This document shows positions 21,043 to 29,198 of a stretch of DNA of 64,000 nucleotides, in pieces (position 1 is the stretch's first letter; each line of letters opens with the position of its first letter). The DNA is from Cellulomonas sp. Lineage in GTDB: Bacteria > Actinomycetota > Actinomycetes > Actinomycetales > Cellulomonadaceae. Location of the stretch: NCBI RefSeq assembly GCF_015234515.1, contig NZ_JADGMY010000028.1:62001-126000 (forward strand), written 5' to 3'. A program made the position numbers and the translations under genes. The notes under the pieces were generated by a model. That model did not search any database and was not told the origin of the DNA. It worked only from the letters and a program-made list of their open reading frames with translations.

Positions 21043-22482
21043 TCAGTCCGGCGCCGCCTGGAGCCGCACGCGGACGTCCCGCTCGTCGTCGCCCGTGCGC
21101 ACGCGCAGCACCACGGTGTCCCCGACCTCGCGCGCGCGGATGGTGACGATCAGCTCCTCCGACGCCGTCACCGGGCGGCCGTCGATGGCCAGGATGACGT
21201 CACCGCGCCGGATCCCCGCCAGGTCGGCCGGGCCGTTGCGGGTGACGGCCGCGGTGCCCGGGCCGTCCTGCACCGCGACCTGCACGCCCTCGCCGGAGTA
21301 CCCCGGCTCGAGGGCGACGCCGATGACGGGGTACGTCGCCGTACCGGTCTCGATGAGCTGCTCGGCCGTGCGGCGCGCCTGGTTCGACGGGATCGCGAAG
21401 CCGAGCCCGATGCTGCCGACGCCCGTGAGCCGCCCGGGCAGCTGGGCGATGGCGGAGTTGATGCCGACGACCTCACCCTGCGCGTTGACCAGGGGTCCAC
21501 CCGAGTTGCCGGGGTTGATCGCCGCGTCGGTCTGGATCGCGTTGATGAACGCGGCGTCGCCGCCGTCCCCGGCCACGACGGGTCGGTTGAGCGCGCTGAC
21601 GATGCCGCTCGTGACGGTGCCGACGAGTCCCAGCGGCGCACCGATCGCGACGACCGGGTCGCCGACGACGACCGTGTCCGAGTCACCCAGGGCCGCGGGT
21701 GTCAGGCCCGTCGCCTCGACCTTGACCACCGCCAGGTCGTAGTCCCCCGTGGCACCGACGACCGTGCCGGGCAGCTCCGTGCCGTCGGCGAACTGCACGA
21801 CGATCGACCCGCCGTCGGCCCCCTCGACGACGTGGTTGTTCGTCAGCACGTACCCGTCCTGCCGCAGGACGAAGCCCGAGCCCGAGCCTGCCCCGTCCGC
21901 GGTCGTCACCTCGAGCGACACCACGCTCGGCAGGACGCCGGCGGCGATGCCGGCCACGGAGTCGGGCGCCCGGTCCACGTGCGCGGCCGGGGCCGGGGCC
22001 ACCGGGAGGCCCGCGTCGGAGCGGCGCCCGTCGTCCGGCAGCACCCGGTCCCCGAGCAGTCCTCCGAGGAAGCCTGCGGCGACCGACAGGGCGACGAGCG
22101 GCGCGACCCAGGCTGCCGACAGCGTGCGCCGTCGGCGGCGGCGCGTCGGACGGCCGGGAGCGGCCGCCACGGACGTCCCGTCGGCGGCTCCCCCGTCCGG
22201 GCCGGCGGACGGTGCGTCCGGTCCGGCGGTCGGGTGCGGACCGCCCGGGCGGGCGAAGGCCGCGGTGGGCGCGTGCGCGGGTGCCGCCCCCCGGGGCGCC
22301 TCCGCGGGTCCGACGTCCGGGGCGTCCGCGGTGCGGCGGTACGACGAGGGCGCGGCGAACAGCGGGACCGGCGCGGGCTGCGGGGTGCCCGGGTGCGGTG
22401 GCGGTGGCGCGTCGGCGGGTCGTGGCTCGGGCGCGGGGTGCGGCTCCGGACCGGCCACGGCGCCTGACCCGCCGTCGCTCAC
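21043..22482 (-). CDS. htrA: membrane-anchored HtrA/DegP-type serine protease with PDZ domain
   Basis: A protein of 479 aa. Residues 1-120 are Pro/Ala/Gly-rich and probably disordered in the cytoplasm. A transmembrane helix (about 122-145) puts the protease outside. The trypsin-like domain carries the triad: His in TNNHVVEG (about 216), Asp in DYDLAVV (about 246) and Ser in GNSGGPL (about 322). A PDZ domain (about 385-470) includes the peptide-groove GIRRGDVILAIDGRPV. It degrades or refolds damaged envelope proteins. The start is the GTG at 22482, which overlaps the rseA stop by 4 bp (GTGA); the longer frame upstream lies inside rseA. In mycobacteria the same gene order links HtrA to SigE stress control. 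Confidence 0.94.
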   Translation of the reverse strand: MSDGGSGAVAGPEPHPAPEPRPADAPPPPHPGTPQPAPVPLFAAPSSYRRTADAPDVGPAEAPRGAAPAHAPTAAFARPGGPHPTAGPDAPSAGPDGGAADGTSVAAAPGRPTRRRRRRTLSAAWVAPLVALSVAAGFLGGLLGDRVLPDDGRRSDAGLPVAPAPAAHVDRAPDSVAGIAAGVLPSVVSLEVTTADGAGSGSGFVLRQDGYVLTNNHVVEGADGGSIVVQFADGTELPGTVVGATGDYDLAVVKVEATGLTPAALGDSDTVVVGDPVVAIGAPLGLVGTVTSGIVSALNRPVVAGDGGDAAFINAIQTDAAINPGNSGGPLVNAQGEVVGINSAIAQLPGRLTGVGSIGLGFAIPSNQARRTAEQLIETGTATYPVIGVALEPGYSGEGVQVAVQDGPGTAAVTRNGPADLAGIRRGDVILAIDGRPVTASEELIVTIRAREVGDTVVLRVRTGDDERDVRVRLQAAPD

Positions 22483-23396
22483 GGGCGTCCCCACACGGCG
22501 GACACGGTCTGCCAGCCGCGACCGATGCGCCCGGTGACGGTGTCGTCGTACCCGTCGGAGGGGAACGCCTCGACCAGCGCGTCGATCGCGCCCTCGTCCT
22601 GCGCGGCGACGATCTGCACGACCGTCGAACCCGACTGCCAGGCGACCTGCCACGGCTCGACGGACAGCACGTGCACCTGCCTGCCGCCCACCTCCCGGAC
22701 GGGCGCGCCGGCGAGCGCCTGGGTGTCCAGGCGCCCCTGCTGCTCGGTCACGACGTAGGAGCCCACGGGCCCCGTGACGTCCACCTCCAGCACCTGCGGG
22801 TCGTCCGAGGACCAGCCGATCGAGCGGACGTGCCACCCGGCGGGCAGGTCGGCGGGGAACGTCCACCCCTTCCCGCGCAGCCACGCGACCGTGGCGTCGT
22901 CCGCCGGCACGTCGCCCGCGTCGGCGGGCGCCGACGTGTGGGCGAGCAGACCGAGCGCGGCCGCCGGGTGGCTCGAGGGCGTCACCACGGGCCGCTCACC
23001 GAGCATGAACAGGCCGGCCGCCATGGCGCCCATACCTGCCACGGACCCGACCACGAGCCGCACGGGCGAGCGGCCGCTGACCACGTCGCCGCGCAGCGCC
23101 CGTGTCGCGGCGACCGGCAGTGCCGCGCCGGCACCGACGGCGAAGGGGTCGCGCGTCCCGGGCGCCGGCGGCACGGGCGGGCCGCCCTGCGACGAGAGCG
23201 ACAGCAGACGCGCCGTGAGGTCCTCGGTGGGGTGGACGGGCTCCGCCCCGGCGAGCGCCCGCCGGGCGGCACGTGCTGCGGCGAGCTCGCGCGCGCACGA
23301 CGCGCACGTCGCGACGTGCGCGAGTGCGCGCTCGGTCGCGGCCGGGTCGAGCTGTCCGTCGACCAGGGCGCTGATCCGGGAGCCGAGGTGCATCAT
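22479..23396 (-). CDS. rseA: zinc-motif anti-sigma factor for the adjacent SigE (RseA-like)
   Basis: A 305-aa protein with an N-terminal anti-sigma domain bearing the zinc motif H27-x3-C31-x2-C34 (HVATCASC), then a linker, one transmembrane helix (about 111-131) and an extracytoplasmic domain with no family I recognise. ZAS-type anti-sigma factors bind the partner ECF sigma factor and release it on redox or envelope stress. The ATG at 23396 overlaps the sigE stop by 4 bp. The outer C-terminal half (about 150-305) is longer than in minimal ZAS proteins and may sense envelope state; its position before a membrane-anchored HtrA hints at signalled proteolysis. Confidence 0.9.
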   Translation of the reverse strand: MMHLGSRISALVDGQLDPAATERALAHVATCASCARELAAARAARRALAGAEPVHPTEDLTARLLSLSSQGGPPVPPAPGTRDPFAVGAGAALPVAATRALRGDVVSGRSPVRLVVGSVAGMGAMAAGLFMLGERPVVTPSSHPAAALGLLAHTSAPADAGDVPADDATVAWLRGKGWTFPADLPAGWHVRSIGWSSDDPQVLEVDVTGPVGSYVVTEQQGRLDTQALAGAPVREVGGRQVHVLSVEPWQVAWQSGSTVVQIVAAQDEGAIDALVEAFPSDGYDDTVTGRIGRGWQTVSAVWGRP

Positions 23397-23992
23397 CCGG
23401 CCACCTCGGCGGCGTCGGGCACGCGCGGGTCGGCGGTCGACGTGTCGGCTGCCGAGGTGTCGAGCGGACGCCGGTGCTCGAGCGCGACCCGCAGCCGGGC
23501 CCGGGCGCGGTGGATCCGCGAGCGCACGGTGCCGAGCTTGATGCCGAGGGTCACGGCGATCTCCTCGTACGACAGCCCTTCGATGTCACACAGCACGACG
23601 GCGGCGCGGTACTCGGGCGGCAGCGCGTCGAGCGCGCGCTGGACGTCGTGGTCGAGGTTCGCGGCCTCGAACGCGCGCTCGGGCGTCGCGAGCAGGTCCG
23701 GCGAGGACCACCGGTCCGTGTCGTCACCGATCGGCTCGATCCGCACGCGCTGCTTGCGGCGCGCCATGTCGAGGAAGAGGTTCGTGGTGATCCGGTGCAG
23801 CCAGCCCTCGAAGGTGCCGGGGCTGTACGTGTGGAGCGAGCGGAACACGCGGACGAAGGTCTCCTGCGTGAGGTCCTCGGCGTCGTGGCGGTTCCCGGTC
23901 AGCCGGTAGGCCAGCCGGTACACCCGGGCGGAGTGCTCCCGGACGATCTCCTCCCACGACGGGGCCTGCCAGTCGGCGGGCTGGTCGCTCAT
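23393..23992 (-). CDS. sigE: ECF RNA polymerase sigma factor SigE
   Basis: A group 4 sigma factor (199 aa). Region 2 (about 20-90) has the core-binding [17 protein letters not shown], and region 4 (about 135-185) contains [23 protein letters not shown] and the helix-turn-helix [19 protein letters not shown] 25-aa acidic/Ala tail follows. A GAGGAGAG ribosome site lies 8 nt before the ATG. The cotranscribed order sigE, zinc anti-sigma, htrA, tatB matches mycobacterial SigE of the envelope-stress response, so I use that name. The promoter was not identified; I looked for a GGAAC-type autoregulatory box and found none convincing. Confidence 0.93.
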   Translation of the reverse strand: MSDQPADWQAPSWEEIVREHSARVYRLAYRLTGNRHDAEDLTQETFVRVFRSLHTYSPGTFEGWLHRITTNLFLDMARRKQRVRIEPIGDDTDRWSSPDLLATPERAFEAANLDHDVQRALDALPPEYRAAVVLCDIEGLSYEEIAVTLGIKLGTVRSRIHRARARLRVALEHRRPLDTSAADTSTADPRVPDAAEVAG

Positions 23993-24210
23993 CTGCGGGG
24001 CTCTCCTCGATGCTTCTCTCGGGACGTCAGTCTCCCAGGTCGGGCTCCCATGCTCGACCCTTGTTCGTCCTGAGCGGAAACGGCGGCCCGCGCGCGGTGC
24101 GGCGACGCGGCGCGCAGAACCCCGGCTCGCACGTCCGTCGGACGCCCGCGGCGCGGGACTACGCTGACGGCCAGGCGCGCCCGCACGGGGCGAGCGACGA
24201 GGAGGCCGTC

Positions 24211-24843
24211 ATCTCCACCGACAAGGCGCAGAGCTGGGTCTACTGCGAGGAGTTCCTCGACGAGGACGACGTCGTGCTGCGGGCCCGCGAGCGCGCGTCG
24301 CACCTGGGGTGCACGCCCGTGCTCCCCGGCACGGGAGCGGCGTTGCGCGTGCTCGCCGCGGCGGCGCAGGCGCGTGCGGTGGTCGAGGTCGGCACGGGCG
24401 CCGGCGTGGGCTCGCTGTACCTGCTGCGGGGCATGCCGGCGGACGGCGTGCTGACGACGATCGACCTGGAGCTCGAGCACCAGCGCGCCGCGAAGGACGC
24501 GTTCGCCGAGGAGGGCGTGCGCAGCACCCGGACGCGCGCCATCTCCGGGCGCGCGCTGGACGTCCTGCCGCGCCTCACCGACGGCGGGTACGACATGGTC
24601 GTGATCGACGCGGACGTGGAGAACTACCCCGGGTACGTCGAGCAGGCGGTCCGCCTGCTGCGTCCGGGAGGCGTGCTGGCGGTCGACGACGCGCTCTGGC
24701 ACGACCGGGTCGCGGACCCCGCGCGGCGCGACGAGGCGACGACGACCGTCCGGGACGTCGGGCGGCACGTCCGCGCGGACGACCGGCTGGTGCCGGCGCT
24801 CCTGCCGGTGGGCGAGGGCCTGCTCGTCGCCGTGCGTCGCTGA
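24211..24843 (+). CDS. O-methyltransferase, class I SAM-dependent (Rv1220c-like)
   Basis: A 210-aa methyltransferase. VVEVGTGAGVGSLYLLRG (about 59-76) is the SAM-binding motif I, TTIDLELEH (about 84) supplies the acidic residue for the ribose, and DMVVIDADVENYPGY (about 128-142) and LRPGGVLAVDD follow. The family methylates hydroxyls of small molecules; the substrate is unknown. Coding character begins at STDKAQSWVYCEE, where a GGAGG with a 5-nt spacer precedes an ATC codon, not a normal start. The nearest canonical in-frame start is GTG at 24097, whose extra 38 residues look non-coding. It is divergent from sigE, as in M. tuberculosis. Confidence 0.85.
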   Translation: MSTDKAQSWVYCEEFLDEDDVVLRARERASHLGCTPVLPGTGAALRVLAAAAQARAVVEVGTGAGVGSLYLLRGMPADGVLTTIDLELEHQRAAKDAFAEEGVRSTRTRAISGRALDVLPRLTDGGYDMVVIDADVENYPGYVEQAVRLLRPGGVLAVDDALWHDRVADPARRDEATTTVRDVGRHVRADDRLVPALLPVGEGLLVAVRR

Positions 24844-24867
24844 GGGACCGATCGACGTCGGCGGACG

Positions 24868-25044
24868 TCACCTCACCAGGTCGCGCAGCGCGCCGGAGCA
24901 ATGCCGCAGCAGCTCGGCGGCGTCGGCGCGGGGGTCGCTGAGCACGAGCTCGCTCCAGCGGCCCCACGACACCTTCCACACGGCGTCCGACCTGCGCACG
25001 ACGATGCCGCCGACCCCCGGGGGGTCGGCGGCATCGCTGTGCAC
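24868..25044 (-). CDS. possible small protein of 58 residues downstream of pepA
   Basis: An open frame starting at the GTG at 25044, one base past the pepA stop, ending at the TGA at 24868. The C-terminal part (RRSDAVWKVSWGRWSELVLS and an AAELLRH helix) has protein-like composition with three tryptophans. However, residues 4-14 are encoded by the perfect hairpin at 25003-25035, so the GTG at 25044 may not be the start; internal GTG codons at residues 16 or 22 are alternatives. No family recognised. Confidence 0.35.
   Translation of the reverse strand: MHSDAADPPGVGGIVVRRSDAVWKVSWGRWSELVLSDPRADAAELLRHCSGALRDLVR
25003..25035 (-). terminator. perfect 16-bp hairpin after pepA
   Basis: GATGCCGCCGACCCCC is followed after one base by its exact complement GGGGGTCGGCGGCATC. 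It lies 11 nt past the pepA stop. No U-run follows, which is common for actinobacterial I-shaped terminators. A likely transcription end for DUF3117-pepA. Confidence 0.65.
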
Positions 25045-25045
25045 G

Positions 25046-26641
25046 TCAGTCCAGCGTCGTCAGGTACTCCAGGAGCAGGCGCGCACCGTAGCCCGTGGCA
25101 CCCTCGGTGACCTCGTGCTTGTCCGACGTCGAACGCGCGGGGCCCGCGATGTCGAGGTGCGCCCAGGTCCGCTGCCCGACGAACCGGCGCAGGAACAGGG
25201 CGGCCGTGATCGAGCCGCCGCCGATGCGGCGGTCCTCGGGGACGTGACGCAGGTCGGCGACCGACGAGCGCACCGCCTCCTCGTAGTCCTCGACGAGCGG
25301 CATGGGCCACACCAGCTCGCCCGTGCGATCACCTGCGGCCGACAGCGCCGCGACGAGGGCCTCGTCCGTCCCGTAGAGCGCGGCGTGCTGCCGGCCGAGA
25401 CCGAGGCTCGCCGCGCCGGTCAGCGTGGCGACGTCCACGAGCACGTCGGGTTCGAGGGTCGCGTCCGCCCAGGCGAGGGCGTCGGCCAGGACGAGCCGGC
25501 CCTCGGCGTCGGTGTTCGCGATCTCGACCGTGGTGCCGCCGTGGATCGTGACGACGTCACCCGGCCGGTAGGACGACCCACCGAAGTGGTTCTCCGCCAG
25601 CGGCAGGACCGCCGTGACCTTGTGCGGCACGTGCGCCTGGGCGGCACCCAGCACCGTGGCCAGTGCCACCGCGGCGCCGGCCATGTCGGTCTTCATCGGC
25701 ACCATGGCCTCGCGGGGCTTGATGGACAGCCCGCCCGTGTCGTACGTGATGCCCTTGCCGACGACCACGACGTGGCGGCCGTCGCCCGCCGCCGGGGTGT
25801 ACGTGAGGCGAACCAGCCGCGGCGTGGAGGCCGAGCCGGCACCGACGGCCAGCAGACCGCCGAACCCGCCAGCGGCGAGCTCCCGCGGACCCAGGACCTC
25901 GACGTCGAGCCCGGCCTTGGTCCCGAGCCGTCGGGCCCGGTCCGCCAGCCACGCCGGGTCCTTGACGTTGGACGGGGTGTTGGCCAGGTCCCGGACCAGC
26001 CACGTGGCGGCCGCACCTGCACGAGCGGCGGCCACCGCGGCGGAGACCTCCGCGCCGTCGCGGCCGAGCAGCACCAGCTCGGCCGGCGCCTTCCCCTCCG
26101 GCTTCGACGTCACGCGCGGCGGCGTGTACGCCGCGAGCAGGTAGCCCTCGGCGACGGCACGGGCCGCCTGTGCCGCGGCCGACTCGTCGTGGTGCGTCTG
26201 CGCGCCGACGGTCGCGGCGACGCGGCGCAGCCCACGCGTGGCCCGGGCGAGCGCCGCACCCGCGCGACGCAGCGCGGTCGGGCTCTCGTCACCGACTCCC
26301 ACGAGCACGATGCGCGGCGGCAGCCCGGCCCACGGGAGCTCGACGGCCGAACCCACCGGGAGTGGCAGGTGGACGGTGAACGCCTCGCCCGCAGCGCCCG
26401 TCAGGCCGGCACGCTCCGCCAGCTCGGACAGGTCGATGCCGTAGCGGGCCGCCGCCTGCGGCGTGCCCGACCGCGGCTGCAGCGCGTCGTCCCCGTCGCG
26501 GGGCGGCGCGACCTGGACCGCGACCGCGTCGACCGACCCGTCCGTCAGGAGCGGGGAGTCGACGACGCTCGCGCCGTGCAACGAGACCGTGGGGGGCGTA
26601 CGCGGCGCGGCGGCGGCCGCGCCGGAGGTGCGGGGGCTCAT
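25046..26641 (-). CDS. pepA: leucyl aminopeptidase (M17 family)
   Basis: A 531-aa di-metal aminopeptidase that removes N-terminal residues from peptides. The C-terminal catalytic domain (about 190-531) carries KGITYDTGGLSIKP, MKTDMAGAA and the hallmark NTDAEGRLVLADAL, with metal ligands and active-site Lys and Arg in place. The N-terminal domain (about 1-180) is the usual less-conserved regulatory region. The start at 26641 follows the DUF3117 stop by 10 bp, so they are probably one transcript. A strong hairpin follows the stop. Confidence 0.95.
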   Translation of the reverse strand: MSPRTSGAAAAAPRTPPTVSLHGASVVDSPLLTDGSVDAVAVQVAPPRDGDDALQPRSGTPQAAARYGIDLSELAERAGLTGAAGEAFTVHLPLPVGSAVELPWAGLPPRIVLVGVGDESPTALRRAGAALARATRGLRRVAATVGAQTHHDESAAAQAARAVAEGYLLAAYTPPRVTSKPEGKAPAELVLLGRDGAEVSAAVAAARAGAAATWLVRDLANTPSNVKDPAWLADRARRLGTKAGLDVEVLGPRELAAGGFGGLLAVGAGSASTPRLVRLTYTPAAGDGRHVVVVGKGITYDTGGLSIKPREAMVPMKTDMAGAAVALATVLGAAQAHVPHKVTAVLPLAENHFGGSSYRPGDVVTIHGGTTVEIANTDAEGRLVLADALAWADATLEPDVLVDVATLTGAASLGLGRQHAALYGTDEALVAALSAAGDRTGELVWPMPLVEDYEEAVRSSVADLRHVPEDRRIGGGSITAALFLRRFVGQRTWAHLDIAGPARSTSDKHEVTEGATGYGARLLLEYLTTLD

Positions 26642-26651
26642 CCGCCGGTCG

Positions 26652-26819
26652 TCAGCCGACGACGGACGTCAGAGCCTCGCCCAGCTCGGACGCCTCGGTC
26701 GCGTTGAGCTCCACCACCAGCCGTCCGCCACCCTCGAGCGGGACGCGCATGACGATGCCGCGTCCCTCCTTCGTCACCTCGAGCGGTCCGTCGCCGGTCC
26801 TCGGCTTCATCGCGGCCAT
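26652..26819 (-). CDS. DUF3117-family small protein
   Basis: A 55-residue protein beginning MAAMKPRTGDGPLEV, which matches the highly conserved DUF3117 family (M. tuberculosis Rv1211). The remainder has KEGRGIVMRVPLEGGGR and a closing ELNATEASELGEAL helix. The function is unknown. AAGGAGAGG lies 7 nt before the ATG. It is cotranscribed with pepA. In mycobacteria it lies in the same wider neighbourhood, close to folP2. Confidence 0.93.
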   Translation of the reverse strand: MAAMKPRTGDGPLEVTKEGRGIVMRVPLEGGGRLVVELNATEASELGEALTSVVG

Positions 26820-26872
26820 CCGGGCCTCTCCTTCGCTCGTACGTTGCCGGCCGACAGCCGTCGGGCGGGCCC

Positions 26873-26898
26873 GACAACCTCCAGGTCAGCCGGTTGTC
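26873..26898. repeat. inverted repeat upstream of the DUF3117-pepA unit
   Basis: GACAACC (26873-26879) and GGTTGTC (26892-26898) are separated by 12 nt, about 55 bp upstream of the DUF3117 start and just beyond a TAGGAT -10-like box read leftwards (26907-26912). It could be an operator or a leader stem. Confidence 0.3.
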
Positions 26899-26958
26899 CA
26901 GCGACCATCCTAGTTCACCGGGCGTGACCCCCGCCCGGCTCCGCGGAGCACGAACGGG

Positions 26959-28272
26959 TCACGGCGGCCAGTCGCCCTGGGGGTTGAACTGCCACATCTG
27001 CCGCACCCAGAGCACCTGCAGCCCCAGCATGAGGACCAGGACGGCCCCGAACCACAGTCGGCGCGCCCACGCGGGCCGCGGCACCACCCCCGCTGTCACG
27101 GCACCGAGGGGGAACGCCAGGAGCAGGAACCGCGCGAGGCTGGACCCCGGCTCGATCACGGCGAGGATGTAGACGACGTAGGCGGCCGACCAGGTGTGCA
27201 GCTCCGGCCCGAGCCGCCAGGCGGCGGGCACGAGCAGCACGGCGGCGGTCAGCGCGAAGCCCGCGACCATGACGGGCGTCCCCCACTCGCCGAACCAGAA
27301 CTGCGGCACGTACGTCCACCCCGAGAACGGCACCACCTCCCGCACGCCCCGCCACGCCTCCTGCGTCTGCAGGTAGCCGTCGGGGACGCCGGTCACCCAG
27401 CCGCAGATCGCCGGCCACGCGACGCCCGAGATCCCCGCCGCGACGGCCAGGCCGACGAGCCCCGCGGCGTCACGCCGGCCGAAGGTGTCCTCACCACGCC
27501 GCGAGCGCCACCACCGCACCCCCGCGTGCACGACGACGACCGCCGCCATCGGCAGCGCGACCGCGCGCGTGAACCCGAGCGCGACGACGACGAGGGCCGC
27601 CCACCCGTAGCGGCGTCGCACGAGCAGCAGCAGGGAGGCCGCGACCAGCAGGAGCGCGGCGGACTCGGTGTACGCGACCTGCAGGACCGCGGCCGTGGGG
27701 AACGCGCAGACCAGGGCGACCGTCGCCAGCGGCAGGCCGGGCCGGGCGGCGACCGCCCGGGGCGCGCCGTGGCGCACGGCCTCGTGCACGACGAGCACCG
27801 CGGCGGCGCTCAGCAGCAGCGCCACGGTCGGCGCGAGGACCACCCACGTCCCGCCCGTGAGCGTCATGAGCGCCCGCACGAGCATCGGGAACAGGGGGAA
27901 GAACGCCCACGGGTTCTGCTGGACCAGCCCCTGCTCGTCGCGCGGCAGCTCGGCCGGGTACCCGCTCTCCGCGACCTGCCGGTACCAGCCGGCGTCGTAG
28001 AACAGCCCGACGAACTCCTGGTAGGACGGGTTCGCGCCGGTCCAGACGTTCGCCTCCTGCACCGTCGCCGTCCAGACGAAGGCGCCGGCGACGAACAGCC
28101 GCGAGGCGGCCCACACGAGCAGGACGTGCACCCACCACGGCCAGCCGCGGACCCGGTCCCACCACCCGGCACGCGGCTCCGTCGTGGGCGCCGGCTCCGA
28201 CGGCTCCGTCGGTCCGGCGGTGGCGGCGTCGACCGCCACGTCGGCGTCGGACCGGGGGGCGTCGGCGCTCAC
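26959..28272 (-). CDS. multi-membrane mannosyltransferase-like protein (PIG-V-like)
   Basis: A 437-aa protein with a hydrophilic N-terminus (about 40 aa) and about ten transmembrane helices. The early FYDAGWYRQVAESGYP (about 93-108), with its Asp and Trp, resembles the lumenal acceptor loop of GT-C/PIG-V-type mannosyltransferases, as does QNPWAFFPLFPML. Such enzymes use polyprenyl-phosphate sugars to mannosylate lipids or proteins outside the membrane. The precise acceptor is unknown. The start is the GTG at 28272, overlapping the FolP2-like gene stop by 4 bp (GTGA). Confidence 0.8.
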   Translation of the reverse strand: MSADAPRSDADVAVDAATAGPTEPSEPAPTTEPRAGWWDRVRGWPWWVHVLLVWAASRLFVAGAFVWTATVQEANVWTGANPSYQEFVGLFYDAGWYRQVAESGYPAELPRDEQGLVQQNPWAFFPLFPMLVRALMTLTGGTWVVLAPTVALLLSAAAVLVVHEAVRHGAPRAVAARPGLPLATVALVCAFPTAAVLQVAYTESAALLLVAASLLLLVRRRYGWAALVVVALGFTRAVALPMAAVVVVHAGVRWWRSRRGEDTFGRRDAAGLVGLAVAAGISGVAWPAICGWVTGVPDGYLQTQEAWRGVREVVPFSGWTYVPQFWFGEWGTPVMVAGFALTAAVLLVPAAWRLGPELHTWSAAYVVYILAVIEPGSSLARFLLLAFPLGAVTAGVVPRPAWARRLWFGAVLVLMLGLQVLWVRQMWQFNPQGDWPP

Positions 28273-29198
28273 AGCATGCCCCGCACGGCACGCACCGGTG
28301 CCCGCTCCGCGCGGAGCGCCGCCACCATGTCGAGCGTGCGTCGCGTCGCTGCGACGTCGTGCACGCGGAAGACGCGGGCACCCAGCCAGGCCGCGACGGC
28401 CGTGGCCGCCAACGTGCCCTCCAGCCGCTCCTCCGGTGGCAGGTCCAGGGTCTCCCCGACGAGGTCCTTGCGCGAGATCGCCATGAGCACAGGGTGCCCG
28501 ATCTGCACGATCTTCGGGGTGTTTCTCAGCAGGTGCAGCGAGTGCCACGTGGTCTTGCCGAAGTCCAGGGTCGCGTCGACGAGCACCGACGCCGGGTCGA
28601 CGCCCAGCGCGACCGCCCGCGCGGCCGCGGCGGTCAGGGTCGCGACGACGTCGATCAGCACGCCGTCGAGCGGGTCGACGCCCTCGGGCGCCGGGTAGGC
28701 GACGCGGAACGGGTCGCTGCGCGGGGCGGCACCCCCCGTGTGGGAGCACACGACGCCCAGCCCGCGCTCCGCCGCCACCTCGACGAGCGCGGGGTCGTGC
28801 CCGGCCCACGTGTCGTTGAGCAGGTCGGCACCGGCGTCCGCGACGGCCCGGGCGACGCCCGCCCGCCAGGTGTCGACGCTGACCAGCAGGTCCGGGTGCC
28901 GTGCCCGGACGCGCCGGACGACGGGCAGGACGCGGGCGATCTCCTCGGCCTCCTCGACGACGGGTCCGCGACCGGCGCGCACACCGCCGACGTCCAGCAC
29001 GTCGGCACCCTCCTCGACGGCCCGGTCGACCGCCGCGTCGACCGTGGACTCGTCGTACCTCGCCGCCGCGTAGAACGAGTCGGGCGTGCGGTTGACGACC
29101 GCCATGACGACCGGGTGGTCGTCGCCGAACGTGCGTCCGCGCAGGCGCAGCGGTGCGGCACCGGCGGGGACGCCGGGCAGCGGTCCGCTCGTCACCAC
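28269..29198 (-). CDS. folP2: FolP2-type dihydropteroate synthase homologue, probably not a DHPS
   Basis: A TIM-barrel protein of 309 aa with the pterin-binding fold. Motifs differ from true DHPS: AVVNRTPDSFY in place of NVTPDSFSDGG, DVGGVRAGRGP in place of DxGGESTRPG, and VDATLDFGKT in place of DPGIGFGKT. The SRK motif (MAISRKDLVGE) and final FRVHDV are kept. These changes match the FolP2 paralogue of mycobacteria, reported not to replace FolP1. Two GTG codons at 29198 and 29195 are possible starts; the second gives the usual 4-bp overlap with the LOG gene. It is coupled to the mannosyltransferase gene downstream. No other folate genes lie nearby. Confidence 0.88.
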   Translation of the reverse strand: MVTSGPLPGVPAGAAPLRLRGRTFGDDHPVVMAVVNRTPDSFYAAARYDESTVDAAVDRAVEEGADVLDVGGVRAGRGPVVEEAEEIARVLPVVRRVRARHPDLLVSVDTWRAGVARAVADAGADLLNDTWAGHDPALVEVAAERGLGVVCSHTGGAAPRSDPFRVAYPAPEGVDPLDGVLIDVVATLTAAAARAVALGVDPASVLVDATLDFGKTTWHSLHLLRNTPKIVQIGHPVLMAISRKDLVGETLDLPPEERLEGTLAATAVAAWLGARVFRVHDVAATRRTLDMVAALRAERAPVRAVRGML

